Positions 1-9,334 of a stretch of 64,000 nt of DNA are shown here, piece by piece (the stretch's first letter is position 1; every line of letters begins with the position of its first letter). The notes below the pieces were generated by a model. The model searched no databases and had not been told where the DNA came from. It saw nothing but the letters and a program-made list of their open reading frames with translations. Origin of the DNA: Provencibacterium sp. (GTDB lineage Bacteria; Bacillota; Clostridia; Oscillospirales; Ruminococcaceae); contig JAAWAN010000009.1 in NCBI GenBank assembly GCA_022792175.1, positions 62,001 to 126,000 of the forward strand. Reading direction: 5' to 3'. The position numbers were made by a program, and so were the translations under genes.

Positions 1-680
1 GCTTTGAGAGCGAACTCCCCCTTTCGGGCGCAAAGCTCGCGCTGGAAAATGCCAAAAAAGCCGTCGTTTCGCTCAACGGGCAGCCGGCCGGTCCCTGCGA
101 CGGATGGTATGTGGATAAATGTATCGGTACCCGTCCGCTGCCGGAAATCAAAGAGGGAGAAAACCTGCTGGAAATTTCGCTCCCCTATGGCCGCAAGGTG
201 GATATCGAGGCCTGCTACCTGCTCGGCGATTTCGGCGTTTCGGTGCGCGGCATCCGCTCCGTGCTGACGGCGCCGGTAAAATCCCTCTGCTTTGGTGACA
301 TTACCCGGCAGGGCCTCCCCTTCTATGGCGGCAACCTGTGCTATCATCTGAAAGCCGAAAGCCATGGCGGCCCGCTGTATATCCGCGCCTCCTGCTACCG
401 CGGGCATCTGCTGCGCGTGCGGGCGGACGGGAAGGACTGCGGCGTTATCGCCTTCTCCCCCTATACGCTGAAAATAGAGGGGCTCGCGCCCGGTGAACAC
501 GACATTGAGCTTGTTTATTTCGGCAGCCGGGTCAACACCTTCGGCCAGCTGCACCGCAACGACCACCTGCAGCCCTGGTGGGGCCCGAACTCCTGGAGAA
601 GCACGGGAGACAGCTGGACCTATGAATACCGCTTCTGGAAGCAGGGGGTCTTAAAATCCCCGGAAATCTGGGAGGAATAA
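1..680 (+). CDS. C-terminal part of a large glycoside-hydrolase-like protein (5' truncated)
   Basis: The reading frame is open from base 3 and ends in TAA at 678-680, so the window cuts off the N-terminus. The visible 225 residues look like beta-sandwich (galactose-binding or GH2 sugar-binding-like) accessory domains: alternating beta-strand patterns, many Trp/Tyr near the end (HLQPWWGPNSWR, DSWTYEYRFW) and short Gly turns. This pattern is common at the C-terminus of alpha-L-rhamnosidase-like and other large clostridial glycosidases. No catalytic motif is visible, so the substrate cannot be named. A strong hairpin follows the stop codon at 691-728. Confidence 0.5.
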   Translation, partial: FESELPLSGAKLALENAKKAVVSLNGQPAGPCDGWYVDKCIGTRPLPEIKEGENLLEISLPYGRKVDIEACYLLGDFGVSVRGIRSVLTAPVKSLCFGDITRQGLPFYGGNLCYHLKAESHGGPLYIRASCYRGHLLRVRADGKDCGVIAFSPYTLKIEGLAPGEHDIELVYFGSRVNTFGQLHRNDHLQPWWGPNSWRSTGDSWTYEYRFWKQGVLKSPEIWEE

Positions 681-690
681 CCGGGCATAA

Positions 691-728
691 AGGGCGCGTT
701 GCAAAACTCTCGTTTTGCAGCGCGCCCT
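691..728 (+). terminator. Hairpin after the glycosidase-like gene
   Basis: Two 17-nt arms (691-707 and 712-728) pair almost perfectly around a TCTC loop. There is no T-tract on the + strand, so it may be an mRNA-stabilising or processing hairpin rather than a classical terminator. Its core (GCAAAAC / GTTTTGCAGCGCGCC) recurs in the hairpin at 35588-35641. Confidence 0.55.
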
Positions 729-759
729 GCTGCAGAAAAAATCGATATAGAGGAAAAAG

Positions 760-1545
760 ATGCATTTTACAAATGAGCAGATACTGCAGGCCGCGATGCG
801 CCAGTCGGCATGGGATGCGGGCTGCAGCATGCAGGATTTTTTGCAGAAGAAAAATGTCATCGCCCTGTCTGCGGCAAACCCGCGGGCCAAAAAATGCCTG
901 CCGCTGCCCCCTTCCTGCACGCTGATTTCCTATGGAAATAATATCGTTGCCTCCATTGACGAAAAATACCGCGGCCCGGTCTCCGAATACATCAGCCGCT
1001 TTCCTGCCGCGCACTGCTTTGAACCCCCCGGCCTGTATCTCTTAAACGATGCGCTTGCAAAAGGGGGCCTGAAGGTGTGCTTCATGGCCGAATATTTTCT
1101 GCCGGACCTCGGGCAGCTGAAGGCTTTAAGCTGCCCCTATGAGATAAAAATCCTGCATCCCTGTGATTTCGGGCTGCTCTATGGCGGCCCCTGGAAAAAC
1201 GCTCTCAGCGAAAGCCGCAGGCAGCTCGATGTTTTAGGCGCCGGCGCCTATGAGGGTGAAAGGCTCATCGGCCTTGCCGCCTGCTCGGCCGACTGCGAAA
1301 GCATGTGGCAAATCGGGGTGGACGTGCTGCCGTCCTACCGCCGGCGGGGAATAGCGTCCGCGCTGACCAGCCGGCTGGCGGCAGAAATTCTGAAAAGGGA
1401 AAAAATCCCCTTCTACTGCGCCGCGTGGTCGAATCTTTCTTCTGTGCGCAACGCCATCAGGTGCGGCTTTCGCCCCGCCTGGATAGAGCTGAGCGCTAAA
1501 AGTATCCCGGCTATCGAACAGATGAACGGCTCTCCTCTGCAGTAG
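760..1545 (+). CDS. GNAT-family N-acetyltransferase
   Basis: A 261-residue protein whose C-terminal half carries a GNAT acetyl-CoA site: beta-strand QIGVDVLPSYRRRGIASAL around residues 185-205 holds the R/Q-x-x-G-x-G/A motif, followed by the strand FYCAAWSNLSSVRNAIRCGF typical of motif B. The N-terminal 130 residues are Cys-rich and of unknown fold. A GAGGAAAAAG ribosome binding site sits just before the ATG. The acceptor substrate cannot be predicted. It stands alone between a hairpin upstream and a bidirectional terminator downstream. Confidence 0.8.
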   Translation: MHFTNEQILQAAMRQSAWDAGCSMQDFLQKKNVIALSAANPRAKKCLPLPPSCTLISYGNNIVASIDEKYRGPVSEYISRFPAAHCFEPPGLYLLNDALAKGGLKVCFMAEYFLPDLGQLKALSCPYEIKILHPCDFGLLYGGPWKNALSESRRQLDVLGAGAYEGERLIGLAACSADCESMWQIGVDVLPSYRRRGIASALTSRLAAEILKREKIPFYCAAWSNLSSVRNAIRCGFRPAWIELSAKSIPAIEQMNGSPLQ

Positions 1546-1577
1546 CTCCCGCTTTGCCGGAAAACCTGAGACCTTTT

Positions 1578-1619
1578 AGCAAAGCGGCGCAGTCCAAAAG
1601 GACTGCGCCGCTTTGCTTT
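1578..1619. terminator. Bidirectional terminator between the GNAT gene and gdhA
   Basis: A perfect 18-bp stem (1578-1595 with 1600-1617) closes an AAAA loop. It lies between two convergent genes; T-rich or A-rich flanks are short but the stem is very stable in both directions. Confidence 0.85.
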
Positions 1620-1653
1620 GGAATATATACAGAAAACAAAGGGAGGACAATGT

Positions 1654-3021
<1,368 letters not shown>

Positions 3022-3066
3022 TTATCTGTTCTCATTTTGAAAATAACGGATGTTGATTACCTTTTT

Positions 3067-3095
3067 ATTATACGCAGAAATTTGCAGCTTTGCAA
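3067..3095 (-). promoter_or_regulatory. gdhA promoter
   Basis: On the minus strand, TTGCAA (-35, 3090-3095), a 17-bp spacer and TATAAT (-10, 3067-3072). The gdhA start lies about 60 nt downstream. Confidence 0.75.
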
Positions 3096-3242
3096 TAGTA
3101 AAGTTGCAAATCAGCAAACTTTCATCCAGCTTGCACAGGAGAAAATGCCGTTTCCCGAAAAGCTTCCGTTTAATTCGCTGCAAAAATGAAAGCCTGTCTG
3201 CATTCTGATTCATAAAATTTTGAAAAAGCGCCAAAGCGACGG

Positions 3243-3271
3243 TTGTTTTCCCGCGCGGTGTATGATAAAAT
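3243..3271 (+). promoter_or_regulatory. rnpB promoter
   Basis: TTGTTT (3243-3248), 17-bp spacer, TAAAAT (3266-3271). The predicted start, about 3278-3280, coincides with the 5' strand of helix P1 of the RNase P RNA. Confidence 0.75.
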
Positions 3272-3279
3272 AGGTCTAT

Positions 3280-3674
3280 CCTTCCGAGCAGGCTGAGCAG
3301 CAGCGTGCGAAGGGGGTTGTGGTCAAAGTGCTTCGCACTTTGACCACAACCCCCTTGCATGAGGAAAGTCCGAGCTCCACAGGGCGGGATAACTGCTAAC
3401 GGCAGCCGGGGGCGACCCCAGGGAAAGTGCAACAGAGAGATACCGCCGCCCGCAAAGCGGGCGGCAAGGGTGGAAAGGCGAGGTAAGAGCTCACCGGCGC
3501 GCCGGAGACGGCGCGGCCATGTAAACCCTATCCGGAGCAACACCGAAAACCCGCGCATGAACCACCGGCGGCCCGCCGGCATGCGCGGCAAGGTGGCTGG
3601 ATTTACCCGGCGACGGGTAAACAAGATAGATTGCTGCTCTTGACAGAACTCGGCTTACAGGCTTGGTCGGAAGG
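3280..3674 (+). ncRNA. rnpB: RNase P RNA, bacterial type A
   Basis: This is the catalytic RNA that removes 5' leaders from pre-tRNAs. Diagnostic conserved blocks are GAGGAAAGTCCGAGCTCCA (from 3360), CAACAGAGAGATACCGCC (from 3430), GGTAAGAGCTCACCGG (from 3482) and ACAGAACTCGGCTTACAGG near the 3' end. Helix P1 forms between 3280-3293 (CCTTCCGAGCAGGC) and 3661-3674 (GCTTGGTCGGAAGG). The P3 position is occupied by a 22-bp perfect hairpin (3310-3356), unusually long and without the normal internal loop. Promoter and terminator flank the gene closely. Confidence 0.96.
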
Positions 3675-3723
3675 AACCACAAGGCTCCGAAACGCGGCGC
3701 GTTTCGGAGCCTTGTGGTTTTTA
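3675..3723 (+). terminator. rnpB terminator
   Basis: Long GC-rich stem (3675-3696 with 3698-3719) followed directly by a T-run, immediately after the P1 3' strand. It also lies at the end of the convergent leftward cluster. Confidence 0.9.
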
Positions 3724-3742
3724 TAAGCAGTGCCCTTTGCGC

Positions 3743-4155
3743 TCATTCCATTTCAAGCGGGCAGCGGTACTCCCGCGCCTGCCGCATAGCGCGCAGGGCC
3801 TGATCGAAAAAATCCTCCCCGTCTGAGGTGGTAAAATATTCAGAAAGAGGGAGCTTATCCGCATCGTCCCTCTCTGCCCATGGCGGCACGCGTTTTTGGG
3901 GATTATCAAAGTCCCAGACCAGCTGGGAGGCATCAAACGCCTTCAGCTCCTGCCGGATGGTTTCCATCTCGCGCATCCCCTCCCGAATATTTTCATAAGG
4001 AAGACACCCGAGATAGAGCTTCAGCATGATTTTCGGGAAGCGGCTCCCTCAATCGTCTTTCTCAAAAAGACGGGCCACCGTCGGAAAAACGAATATAAAA
4101 AATCCCCTGCGCCGATCTCAACGCCATCCATCTCGGTAAAAAAGCTCATGCCCAT
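3743..4155 (-). pseudogene. Decayed Imm70-like immunity protein gene, downstream copy
   Basis: An intact-looking 94-residue ORF (3743-4027) starts at an internal Met, but the homologous reading extends upstream. From ATG at 4155 the frame reads MGMSFFTEMDGVEIGAGDF, then shifts at a T-run (4085-4089); in the next frame come PTVARLFEKDD, a TGA at 4049-4051 and GSRFPKIMLKLY, which joins the ORF. The neighbouring paralogue has Trp where this copy has TGA. So there is one frameshift and one nonsense mutation. The G-x-G-D-F-x-x-SFF...RFPxxMxxLYxG pattern resembles the Imm70 immunity family of polymorphic toxin systems; this assignment is from memory and tentative. No toxin gene is seen nearby. Confidence 0.6.
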
Positions 4156-4315
4156 TTCTTTTCCCCCTTATTCTTTAAATGAAAATCGAGCCTGCAGCTG
4201 TCCGTTTATCTGCCCCGAAGCCGGCCGATAAGCACCCTCTTTTTTGTCCCGGGCGGCAGATGCCGTGCCCTCTGAATCAAACTGCGCTTTACCAGTCCTT
4301 ATCCTTCGTCTATTA

Positions 4316-4710
4316 CTACTCCAGCCAGAGATTGATGAGCCTAAATGGCCGCAGCAGCTCGAGCGCATCGGCAACGGCGCTGTAAAATGCTTCAAAAATG
4401 CCGTCTCCATGCGTACAGATAAAATATTCCGCAAGATTCGCGGCCTCCTGGTTACCATATTCTGAATACTCCGGCCGCTTCTTCGGATCATCATTGTCCC
4501 AAATCGCCATATTGGCGGGCAGCTCCTTCATCTCCTGCTCGATTATCTGCATCTCGCGCACCGCCTCCATCAGGTGCCAAAAGCGCAGCTTCCCCTTATA
4601 AAGCTCCTTCATAATTTTGGGGGAAGCGCTTTCCCCAGTTCCCCTTTTCCAGCCGGTAGGCTACCGTTGAAAAAAAGGAAATCATAAACTCCTCCGAGCC
4701 GACATCATAT
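4316..4710 (-). pseudogene. Decayed Imm70-like immunity protein gene, upstream copy
   Basis: Tandem paralogue of the preceding entry. A 98-residue ORF (4316-4612, MKELYKGKLRFWHLMEAV...) is what remains in frame. Upstream the homologous sequence continues in another frame as DVGSEEFMISFFSTVAYRL then EKGNWGKRFP, and meets the ORF at a run of five C (minus strand; 4619-4623) where the sister gene has one base fewer. A TAA precedes the homologous start, so the N-terminus is also lost. A GGAGGAG motif before an internal ATG could still drive a 29-residue peptide. The start of this remnant is 8 nt from the end of the methyltransferase gene, as if once in the same operon. Confidence 0.6.
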
Positions 4711-4717
4711 TAAAACC

Positions 4718-5530
4718 TCACTCCTTCCGGGAAAGGGCGCACAGCCATTGTGGCAGCCCCATCAGGGGATTTTCCCGCCAGTCATACCCCTTATCCACCT
4801 CTTCGCGGCTGAGCCTTACACCCGAAAGCGCCTTGGCAGGGCTGACCCAGAAGGGACGCTCATAGTCCTTTTCATCAAACAGCTCCTCTATCTGCCGCAG
4901 CCGCAGCCCGGCATCCAGCAGGGCGTTTAAAATATCCTGCATCCGCCAGTGGAAGTTGACCGTCTGCTCGCTTTCAAACGGCCCGGTTGCGTCATATGGC
5001 TTTATGAGCTTTAAATCATCGTCAAACGGGCGCAGAAACGGGTGAATGTCATAAAGAATATTCCATCCGCCCGGCCGCAGCACCCGGCAGATATTCCGGT
5101 ACATGGCCGGCAGGTCGTTTAGCCAGACATGCACGCCGTTGGAGGTATAGACAAGGTCGAAGCTGTTGTCGGGAACGCCCGCGAGCGTCATCGTATCGGT
5201 GCAGATAAATTCAATGGCGCCCTCAAGCCCCTCCCGCCGGGCCACCTTTTGGGCATTGGCCAGCTGGTTTTCCGCAATATCGCAGGAGGTGACCTGCGCC
5301 CCCAGCTGCGCGAATGCGAACACTGCCAGATTATCCCCGCTCGAAGGGACGCAGACCCGTTTCCCCTCTAAAAACGGGCAGGCCTTTTGAATCAGCCCCC
5401 AAACCGTTTGGTGAAAGGCCTTCTCCGGGCTTTCCAAAACCGGCCGCAGCACCGCCTCGCAGTGATTGAGCTGCGCCCATTTTGGCGCATAATCGTTCCA
5501 GTCCTTTTTGTTCTTTTCGGATACGGTCAA
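4718..5530 (-). CDS. Class I SAM-dependent methyltransferase
   Basis: The Rossmann-fold methyltransferase core is clear: motif I region KRVCVPSSGDNLAVFAFAQL, an acidic strand end TSCDIAENQL, then DNSFDLVYTSNGVHVW and RVLRPGGWNILYDIHPF. Proteins of this type are usually annotated only as methyltransferases; the substrate is unknown. I prefer the TTG start at 5530, which follows AAGGAGGGG by 6 nt and gives the N-terminus TVSEKNKKDWNDYAPKW (270 residues). An upstream GTG at 5593 with GGAGG 10 nt before it would add 21 residues. It follows the 36-residue ORF and the HAD gene in one leftward cluster. Confidence 0.85.
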   Translation of the reverse strand: MTVSEKNKKDWNDYAPKWAQLNHCEAVLRPVLESPEKAFHQTVWGLIQKACPFLEGKRVCVPSSGDNLAVFAFAQLGAQVTSCDIAENQLANAQKVARREGLEGAIEFICTDTMTLAGVPDNSFDLVYTSNGVHVWLNDLPAMYRNICRVLRPGGWNILYDIHPFLRPFDDDLKLIKPYDATGPFESEQTVNFHWRMQDILNALLDAGLRLRQIEELFDEKDYERPFWVSPAKALSGVRLSREEVDKGYDWRENPLMGLPQWLCALSRKE

Positions 5531-5607
5531 AGCGTTCCCCTCCTTAATCATCCGGTGATCCATGAACTCCGCCCGGGCGTCCCGTTCCCGCACCGGTCGA
5601 AATCCTC

Positions 5608-5718
5608 CTAATGAAACAGCGCCAAAAACTCATCGATATCCTTTGTGCCGTTTTCCATCACGGCCCTGTATACATATAGCAGACGGTCGGCCTGTCTTTT
5701 TCTCTCCCGATTGTTCAT
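5608..5718 (-). CDS. Small ORF, 36 residues, unknown function
   Basis: Reads MNNRERKRQADRLLYVYRAV then MENGTKDIDEFLALFH. Its ATG lies 2 nt after the stop of the upstream HAD gene (TAACAATG), a classic translational coupling arrangement, and its stop is followed by TAGGAGG, a ribosome binding site for the methyltransferase. Amphipathic helix with a basic N-terminus; no known family recognised. Coupling and the absence of stops support a real gene, but it is short. Confidence 0.45.
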   Translation of the reverse strand: MNNRERKRQADRLLYVYRAVMENGTKDIDEFLALFH

Positions 5719-5720
5719 TG

Positions 5721-6515
5721 TTAAAGCACCCCAAAGGCTGCGGCTAGATACTGCGCGATGCCGTCTTCATCATTACCCGCGATTATCAGGTCCGCCTGTT
5801 TTTTAAGCTCAGGAACGGCGTTTCCCATGGCAATGCCTGTCCCGCACAGCTTCAGCATGCCGATATCTGCAAGGTCATCTCCAAAGGCGGTTATCTCTTC
5901 CGGCCTTATTCTGCATACAGAACACATCTTTTCAATCGCCCGCTCCTTGGTCGCCGTTTTTCGGGTGAATTTATACCAATATCCGTCCGAAAAGCGTATG
6001 CAGTCACACCCCTCCAGCCTCTCCCGGAGCCGCATGGCCTGATTTTCCTCAAAAATCTCCACGCATATTTTTAAAGCGCCTTCCTCAAAATCCTTAAAAT
6101 CCGTATAGATGCTGTCCCCCCAGCTGGGGTCCTGCTTTCTCGGGTCCATCCGGTAATTCCAGTAATGGGCATCCGCCGTATCCACCGTTATCTCGCAGTC
6201 CGCACCGCAGATTTCTCTGGCTGCCGCAATCATCTGCCTTGTCTGCTCTTTGGAAAACTCCGCTTTGTATATGGTTTCGCCGTTATATTTGACCAGTGCC
6301 CCTGCGCTGGTAATCGATATATCCGGCTGCAGCTCCTCTATAAAGGGCAGGGCGTTTCGTTCCCCTCTGGAGGTGGATATCCCGATTTGTATGCCTTTTT
6401 CCCGGCATCCGTATAACGCTTTCAGGGTTGCCTGTGAAATGATCTTATCGCTGCGGAGCAGTGTTCCGTCCAAATCAAATAAAAGCAGCCTGCAGTTTCC
6501 CTCTTTCATATTCAT
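5721..6515 (-). CDS. HAD-superfamily phosphatase, Cof type
   Basis: Cof-type (subfamily IIB) HAD hydrolases dephosphorylate sugar phosphates, nucleotides or cofactors. Motif I is LLLFDLDGTLLRSD, with the nucleophile Asp and acid/base Asp two residues later; motif II region ISTSRGERNALPF; motif III/IV KATKERAIEKM-like block followed by EITAFGDDLADIGMLKLCG, then GIAMGNAVPELKKQAD. The chosen ATG at 6515 follows GGGAAGGGACG and gives 264 residues, close to the family length. An open frame continues upstream to 6605 but overlaps the argS terminator, so it is unlikely to be coding. First gene of the leftward cluster. Confidence 0.88.
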   Translation of the reverse strand: MNMKEGNCRLLLFDLDGTLLRSDKIISQATLKALYGCREKGIQIGISTSRGERNALPFIEELQPDISITSAGALVKYNGETIYKAEFSKEQTRQMIAAAREICGADCEITVDTADAHYWNYRMDPRKQDPSWGDSIYTDFKDFEEGALKICVEIFEENQAMRLRERLEGCDCIRFSDGYWYKFTRKTATKERAIEKMCSVCRIRPEEITAFGDDLADIGMLKLCGTGIAMGNAVPELKKQADLIIAGNDEDGIAQYLAAAFGVL

Positions 6516-6581
6516 CGTCCCTTCCCGTACCGGTTTGCAGGTCCGATTATACCATGTCCATTTTCCCTTTGCTACCATAAA

Positions 6582-6615
6582 AATATGGGGCATGGCGGCT
6601 GCCATGCCCCATATT
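6582..6615 (-). terminator. argS terminator
   Basis: Perfect 15-bp stem (6582-6596 with 6601-6615) followed on the minus strand by ATTTTTATGG. It lies about 120 nt beyond the argS stop and just upstream of the HAD gene. Confidence 0.85.
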
Positions 6616-6731
6616 CAAACAGGTTAAAAAGCCCTGAGCGGTGGGCTGCCCCGAAGGCCGTATGCGGCGAAAGGGGCCGCTCCAGCGTACCGCAGGCCGT
6701 TTTTCTCCTTCCTCCCCAAGCCGGCGCCTTC

Positions 6732-8423
6732 TTACATCATTTCCGGCGCCTCCACCTTCAAAATGGCCAGCAGATTCCTCAGCGTCTGCCGGGCGGCCAG
6801 GCAGAGGGCGATGCGCGCCTGCATCAGCCCCCGCTCCTCCCCGGCAACGCGGCAGGCGGTATAGTATTTGTGAAAGAGGGAGGCTAAGCTCACCGCATAG
6901 TGGGTCAGCCGCGCGGGATCATAGCTGCGGGCAACCTCGATGATTTCATTGGGAAAGCGGGCCAGCAGCCGGATGAGCTCGCGCTCCTCCGGCGCGCCGA
7001 GCTGCTGCAGATCGCCCGGCTGCGGGGAAAAGGCTGTCCCCTCTGCCTCAAGCTTTTTTAAGAGGGAGCAGATGCGCGCGTGCGCATACTGCACATAATA
7101 CACCGGGTTCTGGCTGGACTGCTCAACGGCAAGATCCAAATCAAAATCAAGGGTGGAACCGGCCTCGCGCATATTGAAGAAAAAGCGCGCCGCATCGATG
7201 GGGATTTCCTCAATGATATCCGCCAGAGTAACCGATTTGCCAGTGCGCTTGCTCATCCGGTAGGGCTCGCCGTTTTTCAGAAGCCGCACCAGCTGCATGA
7301 GCAGAATGTCCAGCCTGCCGCCGTCAAGGCCGATGGCATCCATCGCCCCTTTCAGGCGGGCGACATGTCCATGGTGGTCCGCCCCCCAGATGTTGATCAC
7401 TCGCGAAAAGCCTCGCACGGCAAATTTGTTATAGTGGTAGGCGATATCAGCCGCAAAATAGGTGGGATTGCCGTTCTGGCGGATGAGCACCTCATCCTTC
7501 TCCCCGCCGAAGGCGGTCGCCTTATACCAGAGCGCGCCCTCCTTTTCGTAGGTGAGCCCCCGCTCACCAAGGCGGCCGATGGCCTCCTTGATGGCGCCGC
7601 TCTCATGCAGTGTGCTCTCATGAAACCAGTTGTCGTAGGAGATGCGGTAGCGCAGCAGGTCCTCGCGCAGCCCTTCAATGTTGCGGGGAAGCGCATAATC
7701 AATGAGCGCCTGCTGCGCCTGCCCCGGTTCTGCCGAAAGATACCGGTCGCCATGGATATCTGCAAACTCTTTGGCGCGCCGGCGGATATCGTCCCCATGA
7801 TACCCATCCTCCGGGAAGGGGACCGTCTCCTCCCCCTGATAGAGCTGCAGATAGCGCGTATACAGCGAAAGACCGAATTTCTCAATCTGGTTGCCGGCAT
7901 CGTTGACATAAAACTCGCGGGTGACGTCATATCCTGCGGCCTGCATCGCGCCCGCCAGGCTGTCGCCGATAGCGCCGCCGCGCGCGTTGCCCATGTGCAT
8001 CGGGCCGGTGGGGTTGGCGGAAACAAATTCCACCATCACCTTCTCGCCCGCCCCGTAGTCCGAGCAGCCATAAGCTTCACCATCCTGCAGAATCTCTCCG
8101 ACCACCGAGCCGAACCAGCCGGGATTCAGAAAAAAGTTCAGAAAGCCGGGCCCCGCCTTTTCCGCGCGCAGAAAAGGGCTGCCGGAAAAGTCAAAGCGCC
8201 CGAGCAGCGCATCCGCGATTTTCTGCGGGGACTGGCGAAAGGCGCGGGCCCAGACCATTGCCGCGTTGCTGGCAAAGTCGCCAAAGCGCGTATCATTCGG
8301 GATTTCCACCGTAAACTCCGGCAGCTGCGCCTGCGGCAGCGCCCCCTCCTCTATCGCCCGGCCTGCCGCCGACAGGATAAGCGCCCGCAGCGCCGTCTCC
8401 GCCTCTTTGATTGGGTTATACAT
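6732..8423 (-). CDS. argS: Arginyl-tRNA synthetase
   Basis: Class I aminoacyl-tRNA synthetase charging tRNA-Arg. The 563-residue protein has the N-terminal Add1 domain (FTVEIPNDTRFGDFASNAA), the FVSANPTGPMHMGNARGGAI block containing the HIGH-equivalent HMGN, the ArgRS-specific YFAADIAYHYNKF region, and MSKRTGKSVTLADII in place of KMSK, followed by the DALR anticodon-binding domain. It sits downstream of a frameshifted YczE-like gene and of the DUF1934/murI/ddl genes; an ywiB-argS pair is also known in Bacillus subtilis. Confidence 0.97.
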   Translation of the reverse strand: MYNPIKEAETALRALILSAAGRAIEEGALPQAQLPEFTVEIPNDTRFGDFASNAAMVWARAFRQSPQKIADALLGRFDFSGSPFLRAEKAGPGFLNFFLNPGWFGSVVGEILQDGEAYGCSDYGAGEKVMVEFVSANPTGPMHMGNARGGAIGDSLAGAMQAAGYDVTREFYVNDAGNQIEKFGLSLYTRYLQLYQGEETVPFPEDGYHGDDIRRRAKEFADIHGDRYLSAEPGQAQQALIDYALPRNIEGLREDLLRYRISYDNWFHESTLHESGAIKEAIGRLGERGLTYEKEGALWYKATAFGGEKDEVLIRQNGNPTYFAADIAYHYNKFAVRGFSRVINIWGADHHGHVARLKGAMDAIGLDGGRLDILLMQLVRLLKNGEPYRMSKRTGKSVTLADIIEEIPIDAARFFFNMREAGSTLDFDLDLAVEQSSQNPVYYVQYAHARICSLLKKLEAEGTAFSPQPGDLQQLGAPEERELIRLLARFPNEIIEVARSYDPARLTHYAVSLASLFHKYYTACRVAGEERGLMQARIALCLAARQTLRNLLAILKVEAPEMM

Positions 8424-8498
8424 AAAAACGTCCTTTCCTTTTCCCGGCAGCCGAAGCCCTGCCGCTGATGGCAGAGAGACGCCGGGCCCCTCCTTTTG

Positions 8499-9137
8499 TT
8501 ATCGATTCCGCTCCAGCCGTTTCTTGAAAAAGCCCACCAGGCTGCCGGTCAAAAAGGCGCTGATAAGCGTACCGATGCCGATCACCCTGCCAAAGAAAGC
8601 CACGCTGAAAATAATCCCCAGCGTCAGGTAGGTCAGGTCAAAAACCGTTTTCACCCTGCTGATTTTCCAGCCGAAATGGGCAGAAATTTCCCTGCTGAAT
8701 GTGTCGAAGGGGGCCGACGGCCAGCCGGAGGCATAATTCATCGCAATACCCAGCGCCACAAAAACAATCCCCGCGCACAGTAAAACCAGCCGCAGGACCA
8801 TGCTGCCAAAGCTTTCGGGGAACAGCCTGCCGTAAAAATCCATGCTGTAGCCCAAAAACATGGAGGTCAGAAAGGAGGCCAGATAAAACAGCCTGACTTT
8901 GCGCAGGATGAGCATCATCAGCAGGAGCACCAGCCCATGGGTCATATAGTTCCAGACGCCGAGCGATACAAACGGGAAGCGCTGGCTGAGTGAGGACATA
9001 GTAGGCGGAGGTCCCTACCGAAACGCCGAGATTGCAGCGCACCATCAGCATCATTCCGCTTGCCAGAATCTGCACACCCGCTATATACAGCAGCAGCTTT
9101 TGACAAATTCGCCTTCCCTGATTTTTATCTTTTCCAA
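8499..9137 (-). pseudogene. Frameshifted YczE/DUF6198-like membrane protein
   Basis: Two overlapping frames together give one integral membrane protein of about 210 residues. The first frame, from a TTG at 9137 preceded by AGAGGA, reads KLLLYIAGVQILASGMMLMV then RCNLGVSVGTSAYYVLTQ. Near 8990-9010 the homologous sequence moves to the second frame (8499-8999), RFPFVSLGVWNYMTHGLVLL, and continues with several hydrophobic segments to a basic end KKRLERNR. N-terminal NLG-x-S and the GYSMDFYG block match YczE/YitT-type transporters of unknown substrate. Either a real disruption or a sequencing indel; the second part could also start at ATG 8999. Confidence 0.65.
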
Positions 9138-9334
9138 AAAAATCCTCTTCTCTCGCTTAAGGGGAATTTTTTAAAGCGCTGCCGTTTTAGCCTCTGCAGC
9201 TGCCCCTCTTTTCAGGCGCATCCCGTTAAAACTCCCGATGCCCTGCAGAAAGCCCGGAAAAGGTGCGAAATGCAAACCCGCTTCCCGCCTGACGGCGCCT
9301 TTTCAGGCGCATCCCTCCAAGACAGCAGCCGGTT

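Noticed and set aside
3359..3643. ORFs across 3022-3682 on both strands
   Set aside because: They overlap the RNase P RNA gene and contain no protein motif.
4049..4051. TGA where the paralogue has Trp, considered as recoding of TGA
   Set aside because: Other genes use TGG for Trp and TGA as stop (for example rplA), and this copy also has a frameshift, so decay is simpler.
7080..8468. 462-residue open frame antisense to argS
   Set aside because: No recognisable motif and full overlap with argS; a composition artefact.
9208..9315. 17-nt direct repeat CTTTTCAGGCGCATCCC at 9208-9224 and 9299-9315
   Set aside because: Only two copies in a short gap, no inverted structure or gene between them; too little to call an element.
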